Shown piece after piece: positions 14,101 through 30,422 of a stretch of DNA of 64,000 nt; within the stretch, counting starts at the first letter, position 1; each line of letters opens with the position of its first letter. Below the pieces are notes generated by a model. That model saw only the letters and a program-made list of their open reading frames with translations. It was not told the DNA's origin and did not search any database. The DNA is taken from NCBI RefSeq assembly GCF_000471905.2, contig NW_006499728.1:6489841-6553840 (forward strand). The letters run 5' to 3'. Source of the DNA: Amborella trichopoda (taxonomy: Eukaryota > Streptophyta > Magnoliopsida > Amborellales > Amborellaceae). The position numbers and the translations under genes were made by a program.

Positions 14101-16733
14101 TTTGATGACATAGATCATCAATAGGTCCATGCCGTTTTATGTGGTTTGGTAAGGCAACTGCAAGCTTCTGGCCAACGTGTTTTGCATGGGTAGCAATATT
14201 TTGGTACAACAATGTGGCAAGATGATATTGCCCATATTGCCCACACAGGCACTGCCCATAAGACATGCCAAGACAAGCATGACAACCTCCAGCACATATC
14301 ACAGTTTAGTAGGGGCAATGGCTATGCCATTTCTAATGCCCAGGAAGGCAAAAGCCAAAAAAAGATGTTCAATTTTTCAAAATAGAAAATAGAAACACGT
14401 AATGCTAATCAAGAGAAATATCGTCAAGCACGGGCATTCTAAACATATATACTGACATCCCACAGTGCAGAGATACCGTTTAGCATTTCCTTTTTATTTT
14501 TCATTTATTTTTTGATATGGCTCCAAGATTCACGGTGTAACCATGAGACACGAAAGGGTTTGTAAGAGGCAGGTCGATGGGCCTTTTCCATGGCAACTTT
14601 ACAAAGCCACACTAAGCATACATGCTATGATAACAGCTCTGTTGACATGTCCATCCTTTCTCTCAATCAGCAATGATAACTTCTATTAATTTGGTTTTTT
14701 TTTTAATACAATAAGTGAAGCTTTGGAAACAGAGATGTCGAGGAATCATCTTGATGAACCTGGATGAGGAGAGCATAAACTCAGTCACCGCAATGAAACG
14801 TTCATTGAAAGCAACAATATTTGATCTCTACTTTTGGATTTGTCAGCAATCAAAGATACAACATGGAATTACCATTCAATTGTACAAAAACTTCTACACT
14901 GTCCTCCAATAATACTTGGATCTATTTCATAATCAATAATATGGAAAACTTCCACTTAGAATCATCCCAAAAAAACAAAACAAAAGAAAGAAAAAAAGAG
15001 TGCAATTAGAAACCATAGTTTGTTTGGGAAAAATAAACGGACGAAGTAAGATGACCATTGGCCAGCTTTTTCCATATAGGTTGTGATATAAAATATTCCA
15101 CAAAAAAATATGAGATAAACTTTGTTGACCGATAACATCTATATGAGATAAAACAATTTCTTTAAGTTTGAGAAGTCAAGAAGCATTTGTTGAGATACCT
15201 CCATCTGAATACTGATTTGACATTATCTCATGATCAACAAGGTATTGTATTAGCTTGCACCACCCCAGGGCAATGTAGTGATCCTCCTTTTTCACAATAA
15301 TGCTTGTAAGATTAGTTGAAAGGGCTCCAAAAAGATCTTCATCTTCAAATAACCAACAAAGAATACTACAAATTTTCTTGCAATTCTTTGAACTGCTCGA
15401 TTTCACTGCCTACAACAGAGACAACAAACTATTTCAACAGATGAAAGGCAAACCAACTGTCAGGTTAGAATGTTCTTATAAATGAAAATACCAATCCCCA
15501 TCATGCTTGCGAATAAGATTGCCAAATAAGATACTCTATCCAATCTAGAATTTGTAACTGACACGCATGTATCCAAAATCACTAAAATAAAGTCATGATG
15601 ATTCACTTTTTTAATCAAATATGTAAAACCCTTCCCTGACGCTCCTATAACTGCCGGTTAAACTACTTATACCTTAGGAGAAGGAGGGAAGGGCTTACTA
15701 ACCGACTACCCTTAGGAAAGGAAGGAATAACTACTTACTTACTTACCAGAGTGAGGGAAAGAAGAACTGACTGACCAACAAGCAAGACAACCAGTGGTAA
15801 GAGCTTTAGTTCCTCTATTTAGAGTTAGAATCAAAGAGAAAGCGCTCTTACCTCTCTTTCTCAGACTAGAGTCACTAGACTAACCAGAGGGAAGGATTGA
15901 CTTACTTACTGACTGACCAGAGAGAGAAAAGTCCATAATGTACAAAGCCTGCCGTCATTTGGAAGATCAACTGGAAGGAAACCTATACATTTCAAATTTT
16001 AAAAATGATGAATGAGGCAAAGTATATTATCTTAAAAGAAACTACATGACAAATTTGACACACTGAAAAGGAGATACATAAATGGAAGTATAAGATCTAA
16101 TTAGCTTACATATAAAAGTTCTCATATTAACATGCAGTTTACACAAAATTACAATTGCAGGATAACTATATAATAATTAATTGTAATTATGTGACGATAA
16201 TATTATGGATAATTCAGAATTACTAAATCTATTGGGATAACAGAAGAACACAACTTCAACTTTTTGAGGCCCAGGAAAACAGACAGGGAACCAGAAACTT
16301 GATTTCCAAAACAAAAACGAAAGAGAGAACAAATTGAACAAACAATTTTCAAAGCAAAAACTGGATAGCTGCTACAAATAAGGCAAGCTTGCTTACATGT
16401 TCGATCATGGGGATGAGCACCTCATCCAATGGCTCGCCCCTCTCGACACAAATGCAGGCAAACCTCCTCAATTTACGCAGGCACTCCAGCAAACCTGAAA
16501 CTCACCAAAAATCAAATAATTAACAAAAGGTACAAAATTAATAAGAAAACCAAAACTCTGATTAATAAGAACATTGGATTAGTGGAACCTCCATTTCTTC
16601 TCTGATAACTGCGACAAATCTGAGAAAATGAAGCATCAAGGTCTCTCTGGCGCGAGCCGAGAATCACAGCCACGGCTCGACCGATTGATATCGACGAAGT
16701 TTGTACATTGGAAACCGATATAAGAGAATCCAT
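1..16733 (-). CDS. ARM/HEAT-repeat superfamily protein (At3g57570-like), 5' part of gene, runs off left edge
   Basis: Minus-strand multi-exon gene, incomplete at its 3' end. Exons I can join by splice sites and phase: 16733-16589 (ATG at 16733, first residues MDSLISVSNVQ), 16494-16397, 15409-15199, 12679-12382, 7087-6985, 6889-6753, 2123-1947, 1296-1219, 561-367, 236 to about 125. Most neighbouring exons keep phase; the joins 15199/12679 and 1219/561 do not, so a small exon is missing or a donor is misplaced there. The peptides are Leu/Val-rich helical repeats (GILLLSSCWKHYVKLLRL, VVVDLLLNLLDERDSVARAVV, IFKRLDSGNYSQRSNALDVI), as expected of an armadillo-type fold. From memory they resemble an uncharacterised plant ARM-repeat protein of about 1,100 aa; no biochemical role is claimed. 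There is no kinase, F-box or U-box motif in the part seen. The introns are long (up to 5.3 kb) and carry transposons and an assembly gap. Confidence 0.72.
730..1087 (-). mobile_element. MULE-like MITE, family A, copy a
   Basis: Short non-autonomous element with long terminal inverted repeats: GGAAAAAGTTTATATAAGG at the left and the inverse of GGGTGTGTTTTGTATAAGG at the right, followed inward by the family block AGGCTC...AACAAT. The interior holds the family landmarks GATCATCTCAACCTC, a GTGCATTATGCAGTGCA segment and CAATTTTCAAGATTTTCA. The flanks ATTTCTATT and AGTTTTATT are a decayed candidate 9-bp duplication. It lies in an intron of the ARM-repeat gene. Confidence 0.75.
2637..3295. other. 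Assembly gap (659 N)
   Basis: Run of N within the intron between ARM-gene exons 2123-1947 and 6889-6753. No coding content can be inferred inside it, and open frames spanning it are artefacts of the N run. Confidence 0.99.
3430..4360. repeat. Pyrimidine-rich minisatellite, about 110-130 bp unit
   Basis: Almost pure C/T strand with a recurring higher-order unit: a CTGCTGCATACGGCTCTC start, then CTCTCTCTAACCAGCAAG, AAACCCTTCCCTTTCTCTC, then a TATAAAACCCACTCTCTC stretch and CTCCCTCACCCTCTCT. Unit starts are near 3788, 3907, 4045, 4164 and 4266, giving about five imperfect copies after a less regular lead-in. It lies in an ARM-gene intron. The open frames across it are low-complexity artefacts. 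Confidence 0.85.
4480..5025. mobile_element. Fold-back (palindromic) AT-rich MITE, two units
   Basis: Two long palindromes. The arms 4551-4609 and 4622-4678 are inverse copies around a GACAAAAATACCC/GGGGTATTTTGATT core. The second pair, 4827-4881 and 4893-4941, has the same core, with outer arms 4750-4800 and 4973-5020 (GTATTTGAATTTTAATTTT against AAAATTAAAATTCAAATATG). The same core recurs at 39427-39935, which makes it a dispersed family. No coding capacity. Confidence 0.7.
5103..5136. repeat. (AT)n microsatellite
   Basis: Uninterrupted AT dinucleotide run of about 34 bp at the right edge of the fold-back region. Confidence 0.95.
5540..5910. repeat. CCGAAGC-motif repeat block with inverted GCTTCGG ends
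   Basis: From 5748 to 5910 the motif CCGAAGC/CCGAATC recurs every 10-20 bases (CCGAAGTAG, CCGAAGCAT, CCGAAGCAG, CCGAAGCGG, CCGAAGCGG). At 5544-5610 the inverse GCTTCGG appears twice (GCGCTTCGGAG, GTGCTTCGGCTG), with an AT-rich middle between the two sets. This resembles the subterminal repeats of a hAT-type non-autonomous element, but I could not define clean ends or a duplication. Confidence 0.4.
8673..9646. mobile_element. Non-autonomous hAT element, 974 bp, 8-bp target duplication
   Basis: The left end is CAATGTTCCAAAA and the right end is the inverse of CAATGTTCGAAAA (12 of 13 match). It is flanked by GACGTTAT (8665-8672) and GATGTTAT (9647-9654), an 8-bp duplication with one change, the hAT superfamily signature. 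Subterminal GCCTAGGC-type motifs cluster at both ends (about 8724-8745 and 9485-9604), consistent with transposase-binding repeats. The interior has no transposase frame. It sits in an ARM-gene intron. Confidence 0.88.
10094..10170 (-). mobile_element. tRNA-derived SINE-like head (degenerate)
   Basis: On the minus strand there is an A-box-like GGTGGAGTGGTAGA followed about 35 bases later by a B-box-like AAGTTCGAGCT, the arrangement of a tRNA-derived SINE head. No clear tail or flanking duplication was found, so this is tentative. Confidence 0.35.
10866..10985 (-). mobile_element. tRNA-derived SINE-like element with A-tail
   Basis: The minus strand reads GCCTGGCTTAATTGGTTAGC (A-box-like), then a B-box-like AGGCTCAATTCTA about 35 bases on, a short body, and an A-tail seen as the T-run at 10867-10876 on the plus strand. 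The size and order fit a short plant SINE. It is not a tRNA gene: no cloverleaf with acceptor stem is evident. Confidence 0.45.
15640..15935. repeat. Low-complexity tetranucleotide-like block
   Basis: Recurring ACTTACTTACC, GACTGACC and CCAGAGNGAGGGAA motifs (for example near 15731, 15767, 15899) in an ARM-gene intron between exons 16494-16397 and 15409-15199. The surroundings have ordinary intron composition. I recognise no transposon end. Confidence 0.5.
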
Positions 16734-17145
16734 TTCTGCAACAAATAATAGTAAACTCTTTCATTGTACTAAATCAAGCTGTAACTAAATTCTGAATAAA
16801 ATTACAGAAAAATGAAGTAGGAGTATGTAAAATTATTACCCTGAATCAATTTCTAGGGTTTGGATTAAATCCCTTCTCTCTTTAAATACTCTGAGAACGC
16901 AGTTGAAGAGAGAGAATAATCCTTTCGCGCTGTGGCCTCTTGAGGCTTGCGAAGATTCAAGATGGGCGCGGGCATTTGTAATAGGAGGCTTTACACGTGC
17001 ATAAAGTTCACTTGTGTGGGATTTGGGGGATGGAAAAAAATTATATCAGCTATCAACCTTATGCTATAGAAATAAGACCGCACCTCAAGAACCAAACATA
17101 TTGTTTTGATGTGGCAAAACCCTCCAATCAATAATCTTGACCTTA

Positions 17146-17179
<34 letters not shown>

Positions 17180-17186
17180 TAATTTT
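16734..17186. promoter_or_regulatory. Presumed 5' region of the ARM-repeat gene
   Basis: The sequence upstream of the ATG at 16733 reads divergently toward the gap. A C/T-rich stretch appears on the minus strand, as is common in plant leaders. No TATA box at a convincing distance could be chosen. A (TA)n run at 17147-17176 leads into the N gap. Confidence 0.3.
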
Positions 17187-17912
17187 NNNNNNNNNNNNNN
17201 NNNNNNNNNNNNNNNNNNNNNNNNNNNNNNNNNNNNNNNNNNNNNNNNNNNNNNNNNNNNNNNNNNNNNNNNNNNNNNNNNNNNNNNNNNNNNNNNNNNN
17301 NNNNNNNNNNNNNNNNNNNNNNNNNNNNNNNNNNNNNNNNNNNNNNNNNNNNNNNNNNNNNNNNNNNNNNNNNNNNNNNNNNNNNNNNNNNNNNNNNNNN
17401 NNNNNNNNNNNNNNNNNNNNNNNNNNNNNNNNNNNNNNNNNNNNNNNNNNNNNNNNNNNNNNNNNNNNNNNNNNNNNNNNNNNNNNNNNNNNNNNNNNNN
17501 NNNNNNNNNNNNNNNNNNNNNNNNNNNNNNNNNNNNNNNNNNNNNNNNNNNNNNNNNNNNNNNNNNNNNNNNNNNNNNNNNNNNNNNNNNNNNNNNNNNN
17601 NNNNNNNNNNNNNNNNNNNNNNNNNNNNNNNNNNNNNNNNNNNNNNNNNNNNNNNNNNNNNNNNNNNNNNNNNNNNNNNNNNNNNNNNNNNNNNNNNNNN
17701 NNNNNNNNNNNNNNNNNNNNNNNNNNNNNNNNNNNNNNNNNNNNNNNNNNNNNNNNNNNNNNNNNNNNNNNNNNNNNNNNNNNNNNNNNNNNNNNNNNNN
17801 NNNNNNNNNNNNNNNNNNNNNNNNNNNNNNNNNNNNNNNNNNNNNNNNNNNNNNNNNNNNNNNNNNNNNNNNNNNNNNNNNNNNNNNNNNNNNNNNNNNN
17901 NNNNNNNNNNNN
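17187..17912. other. Assembly gap (726 N) with identical flanks
   Basis: N run whose left flank is (TA)n followed by AAATTAATTTT (about 17150-17186). Shortly after the gap the same (TA)n-AAATTAATTTT string recurs (17935-17979). The repeat on both sides suggests one microsatellite locus that was split or duplicated during assembly. Confidence 0.95.
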
Positions 17913-17932
17913 AACTACAATAATACTTGTAC

Positions 17933-17972
<40 letters not shown>

Positions 17973-18004
17973 TAATTTTTTTAAAACTAGTACATCTTGT
18001 CGCG

Positions 18005-18330
18005 CAGTGATTTAAAAAACAGATCGATAACCAGGATTGCACATTGCAAAAACCAATCTGGATCTATAAATCGGCGATCTAGAATGTTGTTTTACTGTAT
18101 GGAAAAATAGTGAATCAGCAAAAAATGAGTGCAAAAAAACGACCAAAAACCGGTCCGGATCGGTGAATCGACATTTTTATTATAGCAAAATGTCGTTTTA
18201 CTGTAGCAAATCATGGGTTCTCTCATAGACCTGAACGATTTCCTCTATATTGACATAATCGGCATAGAAAGATCGATTCCCAGGTCGAAGCGAACGATTC
18301 TGTGCTAGCTCAGCATTTTTTAAATCAATA
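18005..18330. mobile_element. hAT-like short element, ends TGATTTAAAAAA
   Basis: TGATTTAAAAAACAGATCG at the left is mirrored by the inverse of TGATTTAAAAAATGCTGAGC at the right. GATCGAT/CGGTCCGGATCGG motifs inside look like subterminal repeats. The flanking duplication is not clear, so the family assignment is tentative. Confidence 0.45.
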
Positions 18331-18344
18331 ATATAACACATTAT

Positions 18345-18605
18345 CTTGATCGTTCATTTTCAAGATTTTTCAAATATTTAAAGATTTACTTGATGAGCAT
18401 CATTTTTAAAGCTTTAAATTTCACAATTAAAGATGAATATAATTTTTTAGGCCATTGCAAAAGTTGTTGATGCCAAAATTACATCTTTTAGCATACTTTG
18501 GAGGCTCCCATTATGTCGATGGTTTTAGCATAATTTGGAGGCACACCTTACTTGAATTGTTTAAGGTTGGCGCTTTATACAAACCCGCACCCATCATACG
18601 TATAC
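18345..18605 (-). mobile_element. MULE-like MITE, family A, copy b (truncated)
   Basis: Carries the family block CATTTTCAAGATTTTTCAAA, the GCTTTAAATTT segment, the ACACCTTACTTGAATTGTTT inner end and the terminal TTTATACAAACCCGCACCC. The half with the other terminus is missing; the copy starts directly beside the hAT-like element at 18005-18330. Confidence 0.6.
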
Positions 18606-19627
18606 TAAAGAAATTTAAGTGTCCATCATCACCCAATTAATGCTCGGATGGTGAATGGAAAAAGAGTGGGATTTGCCATTGAACTTGCTACACTCTCTCT
18701 ATCACCATTGATCTACACGAAGCTTTTATGCTATCGGGCGAGATTTTTATAGTTTTTTTTTTTTTTCATTTTCTATTGTTCAATAGTCTTAACTTTATTC
18801 CAACTTCCCGGCCTTTTTTTGGCCACCTTAACACTACAGTAGGGAATATATACCCCTACCCGTTTTAGAAATAGTTAGCAATTTTTAAAGGTGTCAGTGA
18901 AAATGGTAACCTATATTAATAACTGCGGCAGAAGTGGTGTTACTCGATAATCTCAACCCCATTCCCTTACCTTATTCCATGTTTAAAATATTGAACCGAC
19001 TCCTTTTAAAAATTTATTTTGAGTACATGAGTGTTCGACATTGTTGACATCGAGCCACTTCATGTGTAGAATTTATCTTGAGTAACCATCTCATATTTTC
19101 GGCGGTTTGAAAGCTCAACTTTTGAACCCCGACTTTCAAAACTACCCATGTTGTTTTAGCTGATTGAAAGTCTAACTTTTGAACCACTTAAATATAAAAA
19201 ATAAAAAAAATGTGTTTGGGCAGCTCAGAAATCCAATATTTGAAACACCTAAAAAAAAAAAAAAAAAGTAATGGTTAGTTTAAAATCTAACTTTTAAACC
19301 ACCAAAACACAGTTTTAAAACTTTTGAACTGCCAAAGAACATGGTCTAAGCAGTTCGGAAGTCGGACTTTCAAACTATCCAAATACATAATTATTATTTT
19401 TTTTTATAGATTTTTCGAGAGAGGTAAAATAGGAATAAAAAACTAAAAAAAAAAGCAACACGTCAATATAATATAATATGTCATAAAATATGGACTATGT
19501 AATAATACCTCATCCTTTTGCATTCCACGCATAAATTTCTCTAAAAAATAAACAATCATGAACTAAGTTGGGATGACCAAATGGGGTCATAGAAAATCGC
19601 ATTTGATGTGAATAGCAACACGCCAAT
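18606..19627. other. Intergenic, no gene recognised
   Basis: AT-rich sequence with poly-A/T tracts (about 18750-18768 and 19250-19267) and a loosely repeated AACTTTTGAACC/ACTTTCAAACT motif between 19090 and 19385. No credible coding frame or defined element end. Confidence 0.6.
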
Positions 19628-20405
19628 GTTCAAAACAGAGACTCGGCCAAAGTACTCGGACCCTGGCGAAGCTGGGTTACTTGGCCGAGTCCGAGTAACT
19701 CGGGCCAGTTCATGCCATCTTAAAAAAATAATAATAATGAACCTAAATAAAGTTTATATACAAAAACATACCTTTATTTAATAGAAGTATGAAAGCATCA
19801 CACAGGTAATTTGTTTAAGTCCCTTTACAAGTGGTTCAGCCCCCTTTGCAAAGGGTTGCTTTTTGTAAAAGGTGGAGTTGGCATACGGATGCATCCGTAG
19901 CTGTAGAGGTAAGGTGCACCTTCAAATTTTATCATGGTATATAATTTTGTTGTAAAATATTTTTAAGATAATCTCAAAATGGTTAAAATCAAGTAGATTT
20001 ATATATATATGAAAATCTTGAAAATGGACTGGTGTAGATAATATGTTGTAAAATGCACTATTTCTGAGACTTGAAATCTTTTAATTTTTTATAATCATAC
20101 ATCTCAATGTCGAGATGATCAATCAAAAGGTTTTTTAACATTAAAACTACTTTTTTTTCGATGTATTTTTGAGATGCATCCATAGTTCTACATTATAAGA
20201 TTGTATCTTTATATAAACTTTTTCCTTTTGTAAAAGAGAATTTTTGCTTTACTAGCCAAATAGCCGCGTAGGCGCAGTGCGAATGAGCCGACGAATAATA
20301 ATACATATAGAATATCGATACAGGGCACAGGCACTTGGCCGAGTCAGAGTCACATCGGCCGAGTCCATAAAAGCTGCAACGCGCCAATACTAACAATATA
20401 TGCGG
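19628..20405. mobile_element. TCGGCCGAGT-rich hAT-like remnant split by a family A insertion
   Basis: ACTCGGCC, TTGGCCGAGTCCGAGT and related palindromic motifs occur at 19649-19710 and again at 20335-20368 (TTGGCCGAGTCAGAGT, ATCGGCCGAGTCC), separated by family A copy c. CGCCAATGTTC at the left resembles a hAT end, but the matching right end and duplication are degraded. Confidence 0.4.
19871..20225 (+). mobile_element. MULE-like MITE, family A, copy c
   Basis: Starts with GCATACGGATGCATCCGTAG...GTAGAGGTAAGGTGCACCTT, carries the family interior (AAAATCTTGAAAATGGAC, TTGTAAAATGCACTATTT, CTCAATGTCGAGATGATCAAT) and ends with CTTTATATAAACTTTTTCC. With copy d it forms a subfamily in which the usual GGTTTGTATA end is replaced by GCATACGGATGCAT. 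Confidence 0.75.
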
Positions 20406-20706
20406 ACATGTGTTGCCAACCGAGTTCAAACCTGCAGGCTCTTGGGAGAGATGATTGAACTTCAGTTTGTTGCATGTAATTCCCCCCTTTCATCATTGAA
20501 GGATATAAAACAGTCCATATAATTTTAGTCGAAGTGAAACCGCACACAAGCGAGTTGCTCAAACCCCTCTTTTGGGTATATGAAAAACTTGTACACAAAT
20601 AATCTCCCTCTCCTGCAATAACCAGCACTTTTTGTCTCGTAAACTTTGAAATAAATATGTTCTGTTTTCAAGCATGGCACACAGGCATCATGGACTTTGA
20701 TCCTGT

Positions 20707-22260
20707 TCATCTGTCATGAACTTCAATCCAACTACACCCAGGTGACTTTCTCACTCCTTGATCTCTCAAAGTTTCTCTCACCTCAATGGCATCAACCAAT
20801 CTGTTTGCATTAGTATACATATTTGCAATAAGTGCATAAATACCACCAGTTATAGGGAGCCCCATCTCTTTGATAAGATCCCCCACCCTCTTACACATCT
20901 CCATATCACCATGGATTTTACAAGCATTAAGCAATGCCCCCAACACATGAAGATTAGGCATAGCAGGCATGTTTCTTATGAAGTCTTCTGCCTCTTTTAG
21001 GAGACCAGCCCTACCATAGAGATCAACCATGCAAGCATAATGCTCCATTCTAGGGCTGATATCATACACATCCCTCATCATTCTAAAATATTGGCACCCC
21101 TTATCAATCAAGCCTGCATGGCTACATGCGGAGAGGACTCCAATGTAAGTAATGGCGTCGGGGCGAACGACGACGTTGTTCATGAGAGAAAAAAGTTCGA
21201 GAGCATGCGTGCCGTTGCCATGCATGGCTAGTCCACATATGATGGCATTCCATGAGATGACATCCCTATGAGGCATTGCATTGAAGATCCTCATGGCCAT
21301 GTCAAGGTCCCCACATTTGGCATACATGTCCACTAGAGAATTCTCCAAGAAGAGACACATTTTTACATTTTTATCAGTCATGTATTGGTGCACCCATTTC
21401 CCTAGACCCAAGGCACCTGACCTAGCACAAGCATGCAAAACACTCACAAAGGTGACCTCGTTAGGCTCCACTCTTGCTTTTAGCATCTCATCAAAGAGCC
21501 CAATGGCTTCCTCAAGGCACCCACAATGTGCATAGCCTGAAATCATGGTGGTCCAAGAAACCACATCTCTCTCTGCCATCCTATAAAAAACAAGCCTTGC
21601 AATCTCCACAACCCCACACTTGGCATACATGTCCATTAATGCATTGCAAAAAACCCTCTTCCCTTCTATCATCATGTTTCTCACACTAAAACCATGAATT
21701 GATCTCCCCACTCTCAACCCTCCAAGCTCAAAACCACTGTTGCAGTCACTCTTTGAGCATGCTGATAGCAAACTCACTAGTGTCCTTGCATTAGGCCTCA
21801 TATCCATGGATGCAAATGCTGAAACAGCTTCTCTCTCTAAACCATTCCTCAAAAACCCACATATGATTGAGGTCCATGAGACCACATCTCTTTGAGGGAT
21901 GGCCTCAAACACTTGAAGGGCAGAACCCATGTCTTTAGAGAGAGAATACATGTGAGTGAGAGAGTTTAGAGAGAAGATATCTGATTGGAAACCTGTTTTC
22001 ACCATGCATCCATGGATTTCCTTCCCTTTTGGGAGGTGAGGCAAGAGAGAGCATAGCTTGAGAGTGTGAGTGAATGTGAAAGTATCAGGGGAAATTGAGT
22101 TTTGGAACATCAAGTTGTAGATCAGGATTCCATGACTGGGGTTTGGAGAATGTGAAAAGGCAGAAATGATGGAATTGGGCAAATGGGGTTTAGGGTTTTT
22201 AAGGATTTGTGCATGGATTTGTAGCAATATTTTGAGACGTTTGGTTCGGAGAGAGGCCAT
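20707..22260 (-). CDS. PLS-class pentatricopeptide repeat protein, E-type
   Basis: Intronless 517-aa frame with ATG at 22260 and TGA at 20707. Plant PPR proteins of this class act in mitochondria or plastids as sequence-specific RNA-binding factors for editing and other RNA processing; the target here is unknown. Typical P, L and S motifs repeat through the protein: FCNALMDMYAKCGVVEIARLVF (about 204-225), DVVSWTTMISGYAHCGCLEEAIGLF (233-257), VEPNEVTFVSVLHACARSGAL (264-284), NSLVDMYAKCGDLDMAMRIFNAM (307-329), DVISWNAIICGLAMHGN (333-349), RPDAITYIGVLSACSHAGL (366-384) and HYACMVDLYGRAGLLKEAEDFI (407-428). The C-terminal NLHVLGALLNACKIHGD to SPGCSWIEVHDR (about 436-517) is an E region; there is no DYW deaminase domain. 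No in-frame stop or frameshift is seen. It is flanked by inverted copies of element family A. Confidence 0.93.
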   Translation of the reverse strand: MASLRTKRLKILLQIHAQILKNPKPHLPNSIISAFSHSPNPSHGILIYNLMFQNSISPDTFTFTHTLKLCSLLPHLPKGKEIHGCMVKTGFQSDIFSLNSLTHMYSLSKDMGSALQVFEAIPQRDVVSWTSIICGFLRNGLEREAVSAFASMDMRPNARTLVSLLSACSKSDCNSGFELGGLRVGRSIHGFSVRNMMIEGKRVFCNALMDMYAKCGVVEIARLVFYRMAERDVVSWTTMISGYAHCGCLEEAIGLFDEMLKARVEPNEVTFVSVLHACARSGALGLGKWVHQYMTDKNVKMCLFLENSLVDMYAKCGDLDMAMRIFNAMPHRDVISWNAIICGLAMHGNGTHALELFSLMNNVVVRPDAITYIGVLSACSHAGLIDKGCQYFRMMRDVYDISPRMEHYACMVDLYGRAGLLKEAEDFIRNMPAMPNLHVLGALLNACKIHGDMEMCKRVGDLIKEMGLPITGGIYALIANMYTNANRLVDAIEVRETLRDQGVRKSPGCSWIEVHDR

Positions 22261-22468
22261 GCACGTGTGTAAACAGTATGCTTTCTGTTAATGTACGAAC
22301 AATGAGTGCAGCGGAACAGTCGGGCACACGTGTGAACTCCACATTACCATCTCTTTTACTGATGGCTTTGGCTGATTCGGGAATGCCCGATCCTGGAATG
22401 TCAGATTTTCGGTTCTTGTCCATCAAGCTTCGGCTTAGGGATAGATAAGTTTGCATATTTAAAAAAAG

Positions 22469-22881
22469 AAAAAGTTTGTATAAATATGCAACCTTAAAAC
22501 ATAGAACTACGGAAGCACCTCAAAAATCTATCGGAAAATATAGTTTCAATGTTGAAAAACCCTTTGATTGATCATCTCGACATCTGGATGTATTACTATA
22601 AAAAATAAAAAGATTTTAAGTCTCATAAATAGTGCATTTTACAACACAATATCTACAAAAAATAATGTATTTTACAACATAATATCTACACCGTCCATTT
22701 TCAAGATTTTCATATGTTTATAGATCTCCTTGATTTTAACTATTTTTAAAATTTAAAATTTTGTAAATAGATATAAAAATAAATTTTGAGATAATCTTAA
22801 AAACATTTTACATCAAAATTATATACCATGATAAAATTTAAAAGTGCACCTTACCTCTACAAATGCATCCGTATACCATTA
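22469..22881 (-). mobile_element. MULE-like MITE, family A, copy d
   Basis: Inverse orientation to copy c and closest to it: the right end reads GTGCACCTTACCTCTAC...ATGCATCCGTATACC, and the left end is AAAAGTTTGTATAAATATGC. The interior has GATCATCTCGACATCTGG and CCATTTTCAAGATTTTCATA. A short internal segment around ACAACAYAATATCTAC is duplicated (22639-22692). It begins about 200 bp upstream of the PPR start codon. Confidence 0.75.
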
Positions 22882-24169
22882 ATTACTTAAATCGTCTAAA
22901 ATAACCCAGGTTAGCTTTTTTAAACTTCAATTCCATACACGAGAGATGAATTTGGGTGAGGATAAAATTTGAAAACATTATAATGCAATATTGAAGCTTA
23001 TGAAAAGAAGAAAGCTTTTTATTAAGAGAATTGAATGATGGAAACAATCAATGGATACATTTAATCCCAATTTTTGAAATTCATTAGCAATACCATAGGA
23101 TTAGTGGTTGGCTTTTTAAAATTGAGAAGCAAACCGTTCTCACTTGAAGGTCAAAAATGTTAAGGTGCATCTCAACAATTGGACATGGATTTTGAAAGGT
23201 TTCTAATGCTAGAACTGAAGATAGAAGTGCTTCTTCAAGCTAAATTTAGAGTTGTACTTTACTTATACAGTATAAGGTGGACACATTATACAAACATCAC
23301 CCTTTAAGTTTAAGGCTTCATATTGTCCTTTGCGCTATGGAGATGGTTCTGTTAGAATCCTAAAACTTGGAAAACGTTTATATAGCTTTACAATGAATAG
23401 TGGAACTGCACATGAAAACCTCATGAGAATTTGTAGTTTTATGGTTTGGAGATTCTAAACTTGCTCATCCATCTTTAAAAGAAAATTGGATTTCGAGCTA
23501 TTAAAATAAGAATTCTATATTATAAGACTTTTCTTTTATACATACAAATTACAATCACTTTTAACAATTAACCATTAGATAACTAACATTAGATCTAAAA
23601 TCTAACGAATTTATTACAATATTTTAAAAAATAGTAAAATCTAACGAATTAAAATATATTACAATATTTTAAAAAATCATATTAGCCTTTATGCGTAGTT
23701 AATGACACATCCCCAATTACCCTAAACATCCCCAATTTCCCTATTTTACATATGTGATCTCCAAGTACCCAAAAAAAAAAAAAATTCCGTATTAATGTAT
23801 ATTAAAAAACATAACCTGAACTACCCTTTTAAATGTCTACATATATACCGGATCCACATTTTTTAGCTTCAAATTTCGTAATTAAGGCAAAAATAGATTT
23901 TCATGCCATCACTCGAATATATGTTCTGATGGCATTTTAAGATGTCTATTTTGTCCCAAATATGAAAACAAAAAGTTGCTGCACATTGAAAGGCCTCATC
24001 TTAGCTTTAACTCACTTGATATACAAACCGTTTTCTTAAGGTCCTAAGCTTTAATTCCACCTCCTATGGGAATACGAACATAGATGAAATTTAATAGGAT
24101 TAAGAACATAGATATCCACTTATCCTGAGACTCCCATCTCAGCTTCCAAATTTACAAGGTTCCCTTTCT

Positions 24170-24200
<31 letters not shown>

Positions 24201-24300
24201 CAGTTCATCTAATTTTAAATACTACCTGTATCTATAGAAAAACTATGATATGTCCTATGTCCTAGGGCCTAAGGGTGTGATACCTGGTCTTAGTGACCCT
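22882..24300. other. Intergenic, no gene recognised
   Basis: AT-rich sequence between the PPR gene and the 3' end of the cysteine protease. It contains a duplicated ATCTAACGAATT-type segment near 23590-23670, a poly-A tract near 23770 and a (GA)n run at 24174-24200. No frame with recognisable protein similarity. Confidence 0.6.
24174..24200. repeat. (GA)n microsatellite
   Basis: GAGAGA run of about 27 bp, 150 bp beyond the protease stop codon on its 3' side. Confidence 0.95.
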
Positions 24301-24305
24301 TAAAG

Positions 24306-24311
24306 TTTATT
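24306..24311 (-). terminator. Candidate poly(A) signal of the cysteine protease
   Basis: AATAAA on the minus strand (TTTATT on plus), 37 bases beyond the stop codon. Distance and sequence are suitable, but plant signals are loose. Confidence 0.5.
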
Positions 24312-24347
24312 CATGAAATCAAACCAAGCAAACCTTCTTTTTAGTTA

Positions 24348-30422
<6,075 letters not shown>

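Noticed and set aside
14021..14392. Cys/His-containing frames that could be a zinc finger or retroelement piece
   Set aside because: Both strands are open over the same bases and no spaced Cys/His pattern or known motif could be confirmed.
17137..17970. 277-aa frame across the second gap
   Set aside because: It consists of N and (TA)n-encoded Tyr-Ile repeats.
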